Of a stretch of 64,000 bases of DNA, positions 1 to 9,856 are shown in pieces (the first letter of the stretch is position 1; each line of letters opens with the position of its first letter). The DNA is from Samsonia erythrinae. Its GTDB lineage: Bacteria > Pseudomonadota > Gammaproteobacteria > Enterobacterales > Enterobacteriaceae. Under the pieces are notes generated by a model that worked only from the letters and a program-made list of their open reading frames with translations, was not told the DNA's origin and made no database searches. Both the position numbers and the translations under genes were made by a program. Where the stretch lies: positions 169,839 to 233,838 of the forward strand of contig NZ_SMBY01000007.1 of the NCBI RefSeq assembly GCF_004342665.1. Direction: 5' to 3'.

Positions 1-167
1 ACGGCGATGGCGCCCAATTGCGTCTCAATACCACGTTCATAGCCTTGCAGGGTTGGGGAGCGTTCTTCTTCGAAAAGCTGTTCATAGCTGGGGTTGTAGA
101 CAATATCGCGGATATTCTGGATTCCATAAGCGGCTAAGGCTTGTGAGGTGACACCTGTGCTCTGCAT
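1..167 (-). CDS. pckA: Phosphoenolpyruvate carboxykinase (ATP), N-terminal part
   Basis: Only the first 55 codons lie in the window; the gene runs off the left edge. It starts at ATG 167-165 behind a GAGGAG ribosome site (175-180). The translation contains the run [15 protein letters not shown] followed by LQGYERG, which matches the N-terminus of enterobacterial ATP-dependent PckA. That enzyme decarboxylates and phosphorylates oxaloacetate to phosphoenolpyruvate in gluconeogenesis. The catalytic P-loop lies outside the window, so the call rests on N-terminal similarity and on the position beside hslO. The 197 bases between it and hslO should hold its promoter. Confidence 0.88.
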   Translation of the reverse strand, partial: MQSTGVTSQALAAYGIQNIRDIVYNPSYEQLFEEERSPTLQGYERGIETQLGAIA

Positions 168-364
168 ATTGCAACTCCTCAAGTGATAGTCGTACTAATA
201 AACATTGTAGGGAGTGAGCTTATTTTAACCGCGATAGCAATCATAAAATTAAATAAATTCATTAATAACTTTGCTTATTCATAGCGTTGAAAAAGTGATC
301 GATATGGTCTACGCAGGGGGGAGTAAACACGATAAAAGCGGGTACTTGCGTACCCGAGAGAACA

Positions 365-1234
365 TTAATGCAATAGATTTCTTGATGATTCTTGCCGGAT
401 CGCGCGAATGTCCAGTGAGTTAAACGAGTAGTGTGTGCCGCAGTAGTCACAGTGCATATCGATTTCACCATCCTGTTCGATCATCTCATTCACTTCCTGA
501 TCGGACAGCGTCATTAATGCATTCGCGCAGCGATCGCGTGAACAGTGACAGTGGAATTCGACGTCCTGCGGTTCGTAAACCGTCACCTCTTCCTGATGGT
601 AAAGGCGGTACAGCACCTCGGTGGCTGGCAGGGTAAATAGCTCCTCGGCTTTGACCGTGGTGGTTAACTGCGTCAGATGCTCGAAATCATGACGATCGGC
701 ATCCTGAGCAGGCAATACCTGAAGCAGCATGCCTGCGGCCTTCAGCTCGCCGTCGTGTTCCCCGGTACGGATAAATAACCGCGTCGGCAACTGCTCGGAC
801 TGTTGGAAATAGCTCTCCAGACATTCGGCAACGGTGTCACCGTCTAAACCGACGACGCCTTGATAGCGCTCGCCTTCCGTCGGCGTAATGGTAATCACCA
901 GATAACCGTTGCCGACCATCTCTTTCAGCGAACTTCCCGACGGGATATCCCCTTGCAGGCGGGCAACGCCGCGCATCTGCTGCCGGTGGTTGCCATTAAT
1001 GACCGCCAGTTTCAGCGGGCCATCGCCCTGAAGCTGCACGGTAATGTCGCCGCTGAATTTCAGCGTTGCGGTCAGCAGGCTGGTGGCGACCAGCATTTCG
1101 CCCAGCAGCGTCTGCACGGCAGCCGGATAGTCGTGGTTGGTCAGAATACGTTGATAGGTGTCGTTAACCGTCACCAGCTCGCCGCGAACGGCATAATTTT
1201 CAAACAGGTAACGATGTAATTGGTCATGGGCCAT
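365..1234 (-). CDS. hslO: Hsp33 redox-regulated holdase chaperone
   Basis: A 289-residue cytoplasmic chaperone that is activated when oxidation releases its zinc. The family's zinc ligands are visible near the C-terminus as a CxC pair ([10 protein letters not shown], about residue 230) and a CxxC pair (MHCDYCG, about residue 263). The start [20 protein letters not shown] matches the family N-terminus; 22 further in-frame codons upstream are not conserved and were left out. It follows hslR with an 81-base gap, the usual heat-shock pair. Length and sequence are close to E. coli Hsp33. Confidence 0.97.
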   Translation of the reverse strand: MAHDQLHRYLFENYAVRGELVTVNDTYQRILTNHDYPAAVQTLLGEMLVATSLLTATLKFSGDITVQLQGDGPLKLAVINGNHRQQMRGVARLQGDIPSGSSLKEMVGNGYLVITITPTEGERYQGVVGLDGDTVAECLESYFQQSEQLPTRLFIRTGEHDGELKAAGMLLQVLPAQDADRHDFEHLTQLTTTVKAEELFTLPATEVLYRLYHQEEVTVYEPQDVEFHCHCSRDRCANALMTLSDQEVNEMIEQDGEIDMHCDYCGTHYSFNSLDIRAIRQESSRNLLH

Positions 1235-1315
1235 AATGTTTTCTCGTTGTGGTGCAGCGATCGCCAACGTGACATAGGCCAGCAGTCTGCTGACCAACAC
1301 ATGAAGGACGAAGCG

Positions 1316-1726
1316 TTATTCCCGATCGCTGTATTTAAATTTAATCAGATCGCGCCGCTCTTTTTTATCAGGGCGCCGATCCGGGTGTGGCATCGTCAGC
1401 GCATTCATTTTTCGCGCCCGCGCCAGCTTTTCGCGTTTCTCAATGCTTTCAGCTGTTTCCTGATACAGTGACTGCGCCTCAGTTGCGCTCCTGCGCTGAC
1501 CGCTGATGGCCAAAATGATCACGGTGCGTTCATCATTTCCCTGACGCAGCTGAATCTCGGCATTCCGTTCGACCTGTTTGCCTGGCTTACCACGCTGTCC
1601 GTTGTAGTGGACTTTGCCGCCTTCGATCATCTCCCGGGCAATCGCCCGGGTTTTATAGAAACGGGCCGCCCACAGCCATTTGTCCAGACGAACGGCGTCG
1701 TCGCTATGCTCGGTTGATTTCACCAT
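1316..1726 (-). CDS. hslR: Hsp15, ribosome-associated heat shock protein
   Basis: A 136-residue protein with an S4-type RNA-binding domain near the N-terminus (VRLDKWLWAARFYKTRAIAREMIEGGKV, residues 12-39) and a long, basic C-terminal helix. Hsp15 binds free 50S subunits that still carry a nascent chain and helps recycle them. It lies between yrfG (33-base gap) and hslO on the same strand, an order conserved in enterobacteria, so the three are probably cotranscribed. Confidence 0.95.
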   Translation of the reverse strand: MVKSTEHSDDAVRLDKWLWAARFYKTRAIAREMIEGGKVHYNGQRGKPGKQVERNAEIQLRQGNDERTVIILAISGQRRSATEAQSLYQETAESIEKREKLARARKMNALTMPHPDRRPDKKERRDLIKFKYSDRE

Positions 1727-1759
1727 AAATCCCCCTGATTCCCCCTCAGGCCACCTGCA

Positions 1760-2446
1760 TTATCCGGCGTTAACGGAATGACGCAGGGCTGGTAGCAGCG
1801 CAAGGTAGTCGTTCATTGACGGATGTTGCAGAAAGGTCTTTTCCTGCTGGCCGGAGTCTGGATTGCGAACGCCCAGACAGTAACGGATGCCGAAGGTTTT
1901 CGCGGCGTCCAGAATCGGCTCGCTGTCATCCACAAACAGCGTTCTGGCCGGGTCAAAGCCGGTTTGTTGCTGCACGGCCTGCCATAAACGCTGGTTTTCT
2001 TTCGGATACCCATAAGTATGGGTGGAAAGTAATAAATCAAGGTACTGATCAAGCCCGGTATGTTCGATTTTCACCGCCAGACCATGAGGATGGGCATTGG
2101 TCAGCAGGATGGTCTCTTTGCCGCACTCGCGCAGCGCGGCTAAAAAAGGCGTGGTGTCATCACGCAGACGCGCGCGCGCGCCGATATCCGTCGTCATTTG
2201 ATAGATATCCAGATCCAGACACGCTGTCCAGTAATCGAAACAGTACCAGTTTAGCGTGTGTTGAACGGCCTGATATTCCCGCTTGATAAGCTGCCGGGCC
2301 TGCTCAAGACTGATGCGACGTTTTTCGCTGAGCGATTGCGGCACCCAGTGAAGCCAGAAATAGTTGTCAAACGCCAGATCGAGCAGCGTGCCATCCATAT
2401 CCAGTATGACGGTGTCGATATTGCGCCAGTTGATGTGGGAATTCAT
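1760..2446 (-). CDS. yrfG: GMP/IMP nucleotidase, HAD family
   Basis: A 228-residue haloacid-dehalogenase-superfamily hydrolase. HAD motif I is VILDMDGTLLD (about residues 14-24), motif II is LLTNAH, and the acidic motif IV is FVDDSEPILDAA. The E. coli homologue YrfG dephosphorylates purine monophosphates such as GMP and IMP; the substrate here is transferred by homology. It sits between igaA and hslR, as in E. coli. Confidence 0.9.
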   Translation of the reverse strand: MNSHINWRNIDTVILDMDGTLLDLAFDNYFWLHWVPQSLSEKRRISLEQARQLIKREYQAVQHTLNWYCFDYWTACLDLDIYQMTTDIGARARLRDDTTPFLAALRECGKETILLTNAHPHGLAVKIEHTGLDQYLDLLLSTHTYGYPKENQRLWQAVQQQTGFDPARTLFVDDSEPILDAAKTFGIRYCLGVRNPDSGQQEKTFLQHPSMNDYLALLPALRHSVNAG

Positions 2447-2554
2447 AACGACTCCAGATGTTGCGCGCTGGCATTGAGTGACGCAGCGAACGCGCTGTCA
2501 TGACGGGAAACCCGACGAGCAGGTTAGCATAACCGCGGGCGCGGCACGATGGCG

Positions 2555-4702
2555 CTAACGGGGCAACAGCGGGCGACTCTCCGGTGGCGAATCTGTCATC
2601 ATATTGAATCTTGAAGCGTAATAGCGCTGAATGTTGGCAACCCGCCGCTGGCTTTTGCGCATTTTAATGCTGACCAGAACCATATTGACGATAAAAACCG
2701 TGGAGAAAAGCAGCAGCAGCAGGCAACTGCCGAAGTAGCGCCACACGGTGATGACATCCGGTTCGCTATGCAGGCTGATGTGCTGTGTCCCATTGGCGTC
2801 GGTGCTGAGCTGAGTGATAACGCCTGTGGCATTAAATGGGGTGTGTAACAACATCGCGGAAAGCCGCTGGAGTTCCTGCCACTGCTCGGATGGGCGATAC
2901 TCATTGAGCGGCATGGGGGGCAGTGGATGGTTAACAAACTGCCGGCCTTCCTCGCTGCGGATCAGGAAGCCGCCGGGCGGGGGACTGTTTAGCGAATCCG
3001 CCGCGTTATTGATTTCCTGATAGAAAAACAGCTCGGTGGAGCTATTGACCAGCGCTTCCAGCGTTTCTGCGCTAACGGGGGGCAGCACCACATTCATGCC
3101 TTTCAGCTTGCCGGAATTGGCATCTTTTACCAGCGTGTTCCAGTTTTTAACGTCACTCAGGTTGACCAGCGCGTTCTTGAGGCGGGAACACTCGTTTTCC
3201 TGTGCGCACAAATCCTGTGTTTTCAGAACGACTTCTGCGAAATTTTTCAGCAGGATCAGCCCGGATTTCTGGATTGTGGAGGCCAGGGGCGAACTGACCT
3301 GATCTTCTTGATTCGCTTGCGGATGGAGCTGGCTGTTTACTGCGTTAAGCAGCGCGGACGCTTTTTCAATCGTCTCGGATTCCGGCAGCGGCAACGGTGC
3401 GGCTATGTTCCAGTAAATCGCGGAACAGTCGAAAGGGCTAAACGCATAGGGTGACGGCGTTGCAACGGGATGAATACCGGCAGGGACGTAGCACATGCCG
3501 TTACCACGCACAGACAGCGTATCGCCAATCCTGAGAGACATTTTTTCCAGATCGCTTACCTTTTTCACTTCGATATTCTGTGCTCCCTGAAGCCAGGCCA
3601 TACTCAGTTTTAACGGCAGCTCAAGCGGCACGTTGATGACAAGAATAATCAGGCAGAATAATGAACCTGCGGCCAACAGCAGATTTTTTCCCCAATGCTG
3701 TAGCGGAAAATTCTTGACTTCGTCATGCAGGGAAAGGTGTTCTCCCTGGCGGATAACCTGCCGGTTGAGATAAATATCTACGTCCGTTTTCTCCCCCAGA
3801 CTCTGCGTAATATAGGGTTGCCAGTGCGGGGGATAGATCAGGTCGATGTTTCCGAGAGAAATATTACCGAGCGGCCCCTGATGGGATTCACCAAACAGCC
3901 CCAACCCCCGCGGTGTACCGTGAAGGCAGTGCACATCGCGCAATTCTTGCTTAGACGGCGAACGAAAAAGTTGCCACAGGCTCCAGACTGCCAGCAGCGC
4001 CGCGGTGCCAATCAGCCAGGGGAGCAGAACGATAGGGCTATTGAGACTGATGAACAGAAGCAGAAAGGACAGACTGAGCACCGCCGTTTCCTTTAGCCCT
4101 CTGGAATGGTGAATCGCGTGCTCTTCACGCGTTTCTTTGCGGATAGTGACCAGTTCCGCGTGTTCACTGTCCTCCTGACGGATAGACGCGTTCAGCGCCG
4201 GCATTTCGGACGGCAACGGGGCTAGCGGACGATCGTCAAGGCACTCGATCAATGAGTGCCCATTCAGGGAGATAACCAGCGGGATTGAACGTGTTTTGAT
4301 CAGTTCTATCGTATTATTTTCGGTAATATATTGTTCCCAACAGGGAGGCAGGTGGATTTCCTGCCGATCAATATAGTAACGCCATTTATTTTGAACATCG
4401 GTACTCAGACCATAGCGCGTGATGGTATGCGTAATGGGATAAACCCGATTGCTTTGCAGGGAGCGCGGCAGTTTTGGCTGTGCGTTAGGGGTATCAAGCG
4501 GCGTGGTTCGCTGGCTGTTTTCCTGCGCCAGATAGCGCTCAACGGCATAGCGTTCTTCTTCGGTTAGCCGTCGCGGTAACGATTGCGAAACAGGCAGAGG
4601 AGGAATGGATAGAAAACGGCGGCGCATGCGATAGACGACAACCCCCCCGGCAATGATTAGACAGGCAAACAATATGGCCAATATAGTGGATATTGTGCTC
4701 AT
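2555..4702 (-). CDS. igaA: IgaA/UmoB family inner-membrane repressor of the Rcs phosphorelay
   Basis: A 715-residue inner-membrane protein of usual length for IgaA (YrfF). Hydrophobic segments are visible near residues 5-25, 203-245 (probably two helices), 338-362 and 655-680, separated by a large soluble domain between the last two. IgaA holds the Rcs phosphorelay off by contacting RcsD and is relieved by RcsF during envelope stress. In soft-rot bacteria Rcs controls capsule, motility and virulence. A long 5' gap (4703-5137) separates it from divergent nudE. Confidence 0.93.
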   Translation of the reverse strand: MSTISTILAILFACLIIAGGVVVYRMRRRFLSIPPLPVSQSLPRRLTEEERYAVERYLAQENSQRTTPLDTPNAQPKLPRSLQSNRVYPITHTITRYGLSTDVQNKWRYYIDRQEIHLPPCWEQYITENNTIELIKTRSIPLVISLNGHSLIECLDDRPLAPLPSEMPALNASIRQEDSEHAELVTIRKETREEHAIHHSRGLKETAVLSLSFLLLFISLNSPIVLLPWLIGTAALLAVWSLWQLFRSPSKQELRDVHCLHGTPRGLGLFGESHQGPLGNISLGNIDLIYPPHWQPYITQSLGEKTDVDIYLNRQVIRQGEHLSLHDEVKNFPLQHWGKNLLLAAGSLFCLIILVINVPLELPLKLSMAWLQGAQNIEVKKVSDLEKMSLRIGDTLSVRGNGMCYVPAGIHPVATPSPYAFSPFDCSAIYWNIAAPLPLPESETIEKASALLNAVNSQLHPQANQEDQVSSPLASTIQKSGLILLKNFAEVVLKTQDLCAQENECSRLKNALVNLSDVKNWNTLVKDANSGKLKGMNVVLPPVSAETLEALVNSSTELFFYQEINNAADSLNSPPPGGFLIRSEEGRQFVNHPLPPMPLNEYRPSEQWQELQRLSAMLLHTPFNATGVITQLSTDANGTQHISLHSEPDVITVWRYFGSCLLLLLFSTVFIVNMVLVSIKMRKSQRRVANIQRYYASRFNMMTDSPPESRPLLPR

Positions 4703-5137
4703 CTTATCTCCAATTCCAAAACGCGATGCTAATCCTCCTTGTCTTTGTCGGAGTTTAACAAAATTATATCGCTGATGATAACCCGCATGACGTTGTTTTT
4801 TAAATTGATACTGAAATCAATCGCACAAGGCGATGATTGTAACGTGTAAAAAACACGGCTTGAATGAGGATAATCCTATTTTTTTTAAATGGTTGACTTT
4901 GGGCGGCGGCTTTTCATACAGAGTCAGAGTGTATCCTGTATGTTGCTTACAGGTAAATTTATCGTCACGACAGTTGCAGCGAAGGTGACTGTTAACGCAC
5001 AATGCGGACAGGATTCACAAGACTCTTTACGATTTCTTCTCATCAACGGCATGCCGTATTCAGGTATCGGTAAACGTCACTTCTCGTGTGGGTTGGGCTA
5101 AGGTGCTGTTCTGGTCGTAATTCTCTGGGAGGCCACA
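4703..5137. other. Divergent intergenic region igaA/nudE
   Basis: 435 bases between two divergent genes, AT-rich on the igaA side. A plausible sigma-70 -35 element TTGACT occurs at 4893-4898. Just downstream is an inverted repeat, CATACAG (4915-4921) with CTGTATG (4936-4942), separated by 14 bases, which could be an operator. A 70-codon plus-strand reading frame at 4889-5101 has no ribosome site and no recognisable similarity, so I do not call it a gene. Confidence 0.4.
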
Positions 5138-5695
5138 ATGAGTCATAACCTGCAAAAACCTAAAATCCTCAAGGTGGAAACGATCGCGCGTTCGCGCCTG
5201 TTCAACGTTGAGTCAGTCGATCTTGAATTCAGCAACGGGGTCCGTCGGGTGTATGAACGGATGCGATCAAGCGGCCGGCAGGCGGTGATGGTGGTGCCGA
5301 TCATTGACGATTCGCTGTTGTTGATCCGCGAATATGCCGTCGGCATTGAAGAATACGAGTTGGGGTTCCCCAAGGGGTTGATCGACCCGGGTGAAACCGT
5401 TTTTGAAGCGGCTAACCGCGAACTGATGGAAGAGGTCGGCTTTGGCGCGGAACGACTGGAATTGCTGGCGACGCTAACCATGGCGCCCTCCTATTTTTCC
5501 AGCCAGATGAACATTGTGATTGCACGTGGATTGTACCCGCAGCACCGTGAAGGCGATGAGCCAGAACCGATGCCGCAGGTTCGCTGGCCGGTAGAAAACA
5601 TGATGTCGCTGTTGCAGGAGCCTGATTTCAATGAAGCGCGCAACGTTAGCGCGCTGTTTCTGGCCCAGGACTGGTTACATCGCCAAACCCGCTAA
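5138..5695 (+). CDS. nudE: ADP compounds hydrolase NudE
   Basis: A 185-residue Nudix hydrolase. The Nudix box GLIDPGETVFEAANRELMEE is complete (about residues 86-105), with the RELMEEVG metal-binding helix. NudE hydrolyses ADP-ribose, NADH and Ap3A/Ap2A to AMP-containing products as cytoplasmic house-cleaning. The start ATG follows GGGAGG closely. It is monocistronic, divergent from igaA, and ends at a strong hairpin shared with convergent mrcA. Confidence 0.96.
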   Translation: MSHNLQKPKILKVETIARSRLFNVESVDLEFSNGVRRVYERMRSSGRQAVMVVPIIDDSLLLIREYAVGIEEYELGFPKGLIDPGETVFEAANRELMEEVGFGAERLELLATLTMAPSYFSSQMNIVIARGLYPQHREGDEPEPMPQVRWPVENMMSLLQEPDFNEARNVSALFLAQDWLHRQTR

Positions 5696-5720
5696 CGGTG
5701 ATTTTATCGCACGTTACGCA

Positions 5721-5744
5721 TAGGGCGCGGTTTCCCGCGCCCTA
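5721..5744. terminator. Bidirectional terminator nudE/mrcA
   Basis: Perfect 10-bp GC-rich stem TAGGGCGCGG (5721-5730) with CCGCGCCCTA (5735-5744) and a 4-base loop, between the convergent stops of nudE and mrcA. The T tract is short (TTT after the plus-strand stem), so efficiency is uncertain. Confidence 0.7.
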
Positions 5745-5771
5745 TTTGCATGACCGAATCGCTTCCTGAAA

Positions 5772-8327
5772 TCAGAACAACTCTTCGCTTTGTCCGTTAT
5801 CCATCAACGTCGTGCCGACCTCGTGCACTTCATACTCTTTCGGCTCGGTGCCTTCAATGAAGTATTCGCTACGGCTGTTTCCCCCTCCGCTGGAGAGTTT
5901 GCCGCTGCTGCGATCGATCACCACGCTGACGATACCGGGCGGCGGCGACAGCGGTTGTTCCGGCACGCCGTCCAGCGCGGCTTTCATAAAGTCATCCCAG
6001 GCCGGTTGGGCCGATTTCGCCCCGCCTTCATAGCCGGAGATCTGATCTTTAATGACGCCGGATGCGCTGCTGGCGCCCAGATTACGGCGGTGATCGTCAA
6101 AGCCAATCCAGACTGAGGTCACCAAATCCGGGCCATAACCGGAGAACCAGGCATCTTTGGCGCTGTTGGTCGTCCCCGTTTTGCCGCCGATATCGCGGCG
6201 TTTCAAATCACGACCTGCACGCCAGCCTGTTCCCATCCAACCCGGCTCGCCGAAGATATTACTGTTTAACGCATCTTTAATCAGAAAGGCCAGCGGCGTG
6301 CTGATCACGTGAGGCGCGTAAGGCTGCGCCACGTTTTTTTGCGCAGCCTCAGGCGTGACGGGCTCTAACTCTGGCTGAGGCAGCCCTTGCGGCGGCGCTT
6401 CATTTGAAGTAGCAACATCTTCAACATTCGTGGTTGCCAGCACCGGAGAACGCGGTGTTTCACCATATACCAGCGGCAGATTACAGGTATCGCAGACGAC
6501 TTTCGGCGTAGCAGAGAAAACCGCATTGCCCGTTTCATCTTCAATTCGGGTAATCAGGTAGGGATCGACCAGATAGCCGCCGTTCGCCATGACAGCATAA
6601 CCACGCACCACCTGTAGCGGCGTAAACGACGGTGCCCCAAGCGCCAGCGATTCCGTATGGACGATATTCTGCGCAGGGAAGCCGAAACGTTGCAGGTATT
6701 CCGCCGCGTAATCGACGCCCATGGCGCGCATGGCGCGGACCATTACGACGTTTTTGGATTGTCCAAGCCCTTGCCGCAAACGGATTGGGCCATCATAGCT
6801 CGCCGGTGAGTTTTTGGGACGCCAGTCAGAGCCTGCGCCGGCATCCCAGCGGGTAATCGGCACGTCGTTCAGAATCGTTGCCAGCGTCAGCCCTTTGTCC
6901 ATCGCCGCGGTATACAAAAACGGTTTGATGTTGGAGCCAATCTGGCGTAGCGCCTGCGTCGCGCGGTTGAACTTACTGTGGTTGAAATCGAAACCGCCGA
7001 CCAGCGCTTCTATCGCCCCGTCTTTAGGGTTGAGCGAAACGATGGCCGAATTGACGTCCGGCACCTGTGCCAGCCACCAGTCATCGTTGACTTTGCGCAC
7101 CCAGACTTGCTGCCCTGCCTGTACCACGTCTGTGACCCGTTTCGGCGTTGGCCCTTGCTGAGTGTCGGAACGATAGGGGCGCGCCCAGCGCATGCCTGAC
7201 ATCGGCAGGGCAATATTGCTGCCGTCGGACAGGAGCGCAATCGCGTTTTCAGACGTGGTGCTGGTGATGATGGCCGGGTAGAGCGGTCCATAGACGGGCA
7301 GCGCTTTCAGCGTGGCGATCATCTTTGCCTGATCCCAGACGCTTTCTCCGACTTTCCACAACACTTTGCCTGGGCCGCGATAACCGTGGCGCATGTCATA
7401 GGCGAGAACGTTATTGCGCAACGCTTCTTGCGCGGCCATTTGCCGTTTTTGGGTGATGGTTGTGTAGACTTTATAACCGTCGTTATACGCATCTTCGCCG
7501 TAGCGCTTCACCATCTCCTGCCGCACCATTTCCGCGACATAGGGCGCGGAAAAGGAAATTTTGGGCGCGTGATAATTTGCGACCAGCTTTTCATTGCGCG
7601 CTTCATTGTATTGCGCCTGCGTGATGTAGTTTTCATCCTTCATGCGGGCAAGCACCACGTTGCGGCGGGCAACGGCGCGATCGTAAGAATAGAGCGGATT
7701 GAATGTTGATGGCGCTTTCGGCAAACCCGCGATCATCGCCATTTCGCTCAGCGTCAATTGATCAACCGGGCGGCCGAAGTAGACATGTGCCGCTGCGCCT
7801 ACGCCATAGGCGCGATAGCCGAGATAGATCTTGTTCAGATAGAGCTCAAGGATTTCATCTTTAGTCAGCATTTGCTCGATACGGATAGCCAGAAACACCT
7901 CTTTGATTTTGCGGATCAGGGTGCGCTCCGGGCTCAGGAAGAAATTCCTGGCGAGCTGCTGCGTAATGGTACTGGCTCCCTGAGAAGCGTGACCGGAAGT
8001 GAGCGCGATAGAGGCGGCGCGGATAATCCCAACGGGGTCGACACCGTGGTGATCGTAGAAGCGGCTGTCTTCTGTCGCGATAAACGCATGTACCAGTTCA
8101 GGAGGCATCTGGTTCAGCTTGAGCGGGATACGGCGTTTTTCGCCAAACTGGGCGATCAGTTCGCCGTCGGCGCTGTAAACCTGCATTGGTGTTTGCAGAC
8201 GGACGTCTTTCAGCGTGGCGACGTCGGGCAGTTGGGGTTCGACATAGCGGTACAAACCATATATCGAGGCGGTTCCCAACAGAATGCAACAGACTGCAAG
8301 GATGAGTAAATACTTTACGAACTTCAC
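5772..8327 (-). CDS. mrcA: Penicillin-binding protein 1A, bifunctional peptidoglycan synthase
   Basis: An 851-residue class A PBP. Order: short cytoplasmic tail, transmembrane anchor (about residues 5-27), GT51 glycosyltransferase domain with catalytic Glu in ATEDSRFYDHHG (E86) and the later QGASTITQQLARNFFL motif, an OB-like insert, then the transpeptidase domain with SxxK (SNIK), SxN (SKN in GQSKNVV) and KTG (GGKTGTT). It polymerises and cross-links peptidoglycan on the periplasmic side. It is divergent from hofM with 102 bases between the starts, the conserved arrangement. All catalytic motifs are intact. Confidence 0.98.
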   Translation of the reverse strand: MKFVKYLLILAVCCILLGTASIYGLYRYVEPQLPDVATLKDVRLQTPMQVYSADGELIAQFGEKRRIPLKLNQMPPELVHAFIATEDSRFYDHHGVDPVGIIRAASIALTSGHASQGASTITQQLARNFFLSPERTLIRKIKEVFLAIRIEQMLTKDEILELYLNKIYLGYRAYGVGAAAHVYFGRPVDQLTLSEMAMIAGLPKAPSTFNPLYSYDRAVARRNVVLARMKDENYITQAQYNEARNEKLVANYHAPKISFSAPYVAEMVRQEMVKRYGEDAYNDGYKVYTTITQKRQMAAQEALRNNVLAYDMRHGYRGPGKVLWKVGESVWDQAKMIATLKALPVYGPLYPAIITSTTSENAIALLSDGSNIALPMSGMRWARPYRSDTQQGPTPKRVTDVVQAGQQVWVRKVNDDWWLAQVPDVNSAIVSLNPKDGAIEALVGGFDFNHSKFNRATQALRQIGSNIKPFLYTAAMDKGLTLATILNDVPITRWDAGAGSDWRPKNSPASYDGPIRLRQGLGQSKNVVMVRAMRAMGVDYAAEYLQRFGFPAQNIVHTESLALGAPSFTPLQVVRGYAVMANGGYLVDPYLITRIEDETGNAVFSATPKVVCDTCNLPLVYGETPRSPVLATTNVEDVATSNEAPPQGLPQPELEPVTPEAAQKNVAQPYAPHVISTPLAFLIKDALNSNIFGEPGWMGTGWRAGRDLKRRDIGGKTGTTNSAKDAWFSGYGPDLVTSVWIGFDDHRRNLGASSASGVIKDQISGYEGGAKSAQPAWDDFMKAALDGVPEQPLSPPPGIVSVVIDRSSGKLSSGGGNSRSEYFIEGTEPKEYEVHEVGTTLMDNGQSEELF

Positions 8328-8429
8328 CTGAGATTTTCCATTCAGTAGCGTTTGGATAGTTTATAAACAATTGAGCGCTAGTATAAAGGTAAGCCAGCAC
8401 TGTGGATACGTTTAGATAAGGAAATCGGG

Positions 8430-9284
8430 TTGAACATGGCTTATCACATCTGGCGGGTTGGGTTAGATATACAAAACGGCTGTATGCGCGCGCTGGCGGT
8501 TCAGCACCGTCGTTATGGCTGGCAACTTCGTCAGTGGTGGCAATATCCACTGCCGGACGATACGTTACGCGCGGGTAGTCTACACCATACCGACGCGCTT
8601 TGTGAGGCCTTGCGCAAATGGCGCCGCCAACTGCCCGGCCATATTTCACTGCGGGTAGGGTTTCCCGCTCAGTTGATTTTACAGCAGCGACTACCGCTCC
8701 CCGATCGCCGTTTGCAAGAGCCGGAGCACAGCATGTATCTCGAAACGATGGCAGCGCGCAATCTGCCCGTCAGCCGTGGTTCGCTAGCGATAGACTATCG
8801 GGAAGATCCCCATTCGCCCGGGGCGTTACTGGTAACGGCGGCACGTCGGCAGGAAATCGACGTCTGGCTGGCGTGCCTGAATAATGCAGGGCTGCGCCCG
8901 GATGTTCTTGAGGTTTCAACGTGTGCGCTGCGCACGATGGCACAGTTGGCGAGGCTGGCGTCTGACCGCTTGTTCTTGCATCGCCTGCCGGACGGCTGGC
9001 TGTGGGTTTCGCCGCTGAACCAGGCTTTTCAGTCGGGCGTCATACCCCTTGATGAGATTGACGAGGGCGCGGATATTTTATCGATTGTGAGTACTCGCTA
9101 TCATCATGATGTCGGGAGTGTCGCCTATTACTCCGGTGTTGACGACGCCACCTGCCTACAGCAAACCGATCTGCTATCGTGGTCGCCTTTCACGGTATTT
9201 AACCAGATGCAACCACCGCTACCGGTATTTCCTCCCGCTTTTGTCATTGCCTGTGGCCTGGCATTACGCCCTGAGGATTCCTGA
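8430..9284 (+). CDS. hofM: PilM-like DNA utilisation protein HofM
   Basis: A 284-residue protein in the pilM position of a pilMNOPQ-type operon. Its start MAYHIWRVGLD resembles E. coli HofM. HofM/PilM is an actin-fold cytoplasmic protein that binds the PilN tail in type IV pilus or DNA-uptake assemblies. Two starts are possible: TTG at 8430, well spaced (7 bases) from TAAGGA at 8417-8422, or ATG at 8436, where the similarity begins. The longer frame is given. The sequence is weakly conserved, so much of the evidence is operon position. Confidence 0.85.
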   Translation: MNMAYHIWRVGLDIQNGCMRALAVQHRRYGWQLRQWWQYPLPDDTLRAGSLHHTDALCEALRKWRRQLPGHISLRVGFPAQLILQQRLPLPDRRLQEPEHSMYLETMAARNLPVSRGSLAIDYREDPHSPGALLVTAARRQEIDVWLACLNNAGLRPDVLEVSTCALRTMAQLARLASDRLFLHRLPDGWLWVSPLNQAFQSGVIPLDEIDEGADILSIVSTRYHHDVGSVAYYSGVDDATCLQQTDLLSWSPFTVFNQMQPPLPVFPPAFVIACGLALRPEDS

Positions 9285-9286
9285 CG

Positions 9287-9856
9287 ATGTTGCTGATTAA
9301 CCTGTTACCGTGGCGTAAAAACCGGATGCGCCAGCAGGCTCGCCGTTGGTTAGGGCTGTTGTGGCTACAGTTGGTGCTGATGCTGTGTCTGGTCGTCGTG
9401 CTTTATTTTCTTTGGCAGCATAGACAACAGCGCGCGCAGGAGATGCTTAATGCCGCAGAGGCCGAACAGCGTCAGCTAACGTCACATTACCAACAAACCT
9501 ATAGCGTCCGAGACAGACTGCGGCGCTATCAGGAAAAAGAACGCACCGAGGCGATCATCCTGCGCGACAATCGGCGCAATCTCCAGCTTTTCGAACAGCT
9601 CGTCAGCATGTTGCCGGCGAGGCTGTGGCTGACGGAAATCGTCGATCGACGTTCGCATCTGTTGCTTTCAGGCCTGAGTGAAAACTACGACGACATCATA
9701 GCGTTGCAACACGCGTTATCGCGTCATGCTTCGGTCGAACGCGTACACTTGCTGCACACCTCCCGTGAGCGGGACGCCGGGACCCGGCTGAGTTTTTCCT
9801 TTCGGGCGGACTGGTTCGGTATGACCCTTTCGCCGCAGGAAAAAAACCATGATTAA
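9287..9856 (+). CDS. hofN: PilN-like DNA utilisation protein HofN
   Basis: A 189-residue protein starting MLLINLLPWRKNRMRQQ, the short conserved INLLPWR motif by which PilN binds PilM. One transmembrane helix follows (about residues 24-46), then a coiled-coil-prone region (47-95) and a small periplasmic domain. It begins two bases after the hofM stop and overlaps hofO by 8 bases. Homologues are needed for use of extracellular DNA as a nutrient in E. coli. That role is transferred here. Confidence 0.88.
   Translation: MLLINLLPWRKNRMRQQARRWLGLLWLQLVLMLCLVVVLYFLWQHRQQRAQEMLNAAEAEQRQLTSHYQQTYSVRDRLRRYQEKERTEAIILRDNRRNLQLFEQLVSMLPARLWLTEIVDRRSHLLLSGLSENYDDIIALQHALSRHASVERVHLLHTSRERDAGTRLSFSFRADWFGMTLSPQEKNHD

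Noticed and set aside
4889..5101. A 70-codon frame upstream of nudE
   Set aside because: No ribosome site, no similarity recognised, and it overlaps a likely promoter and operator.
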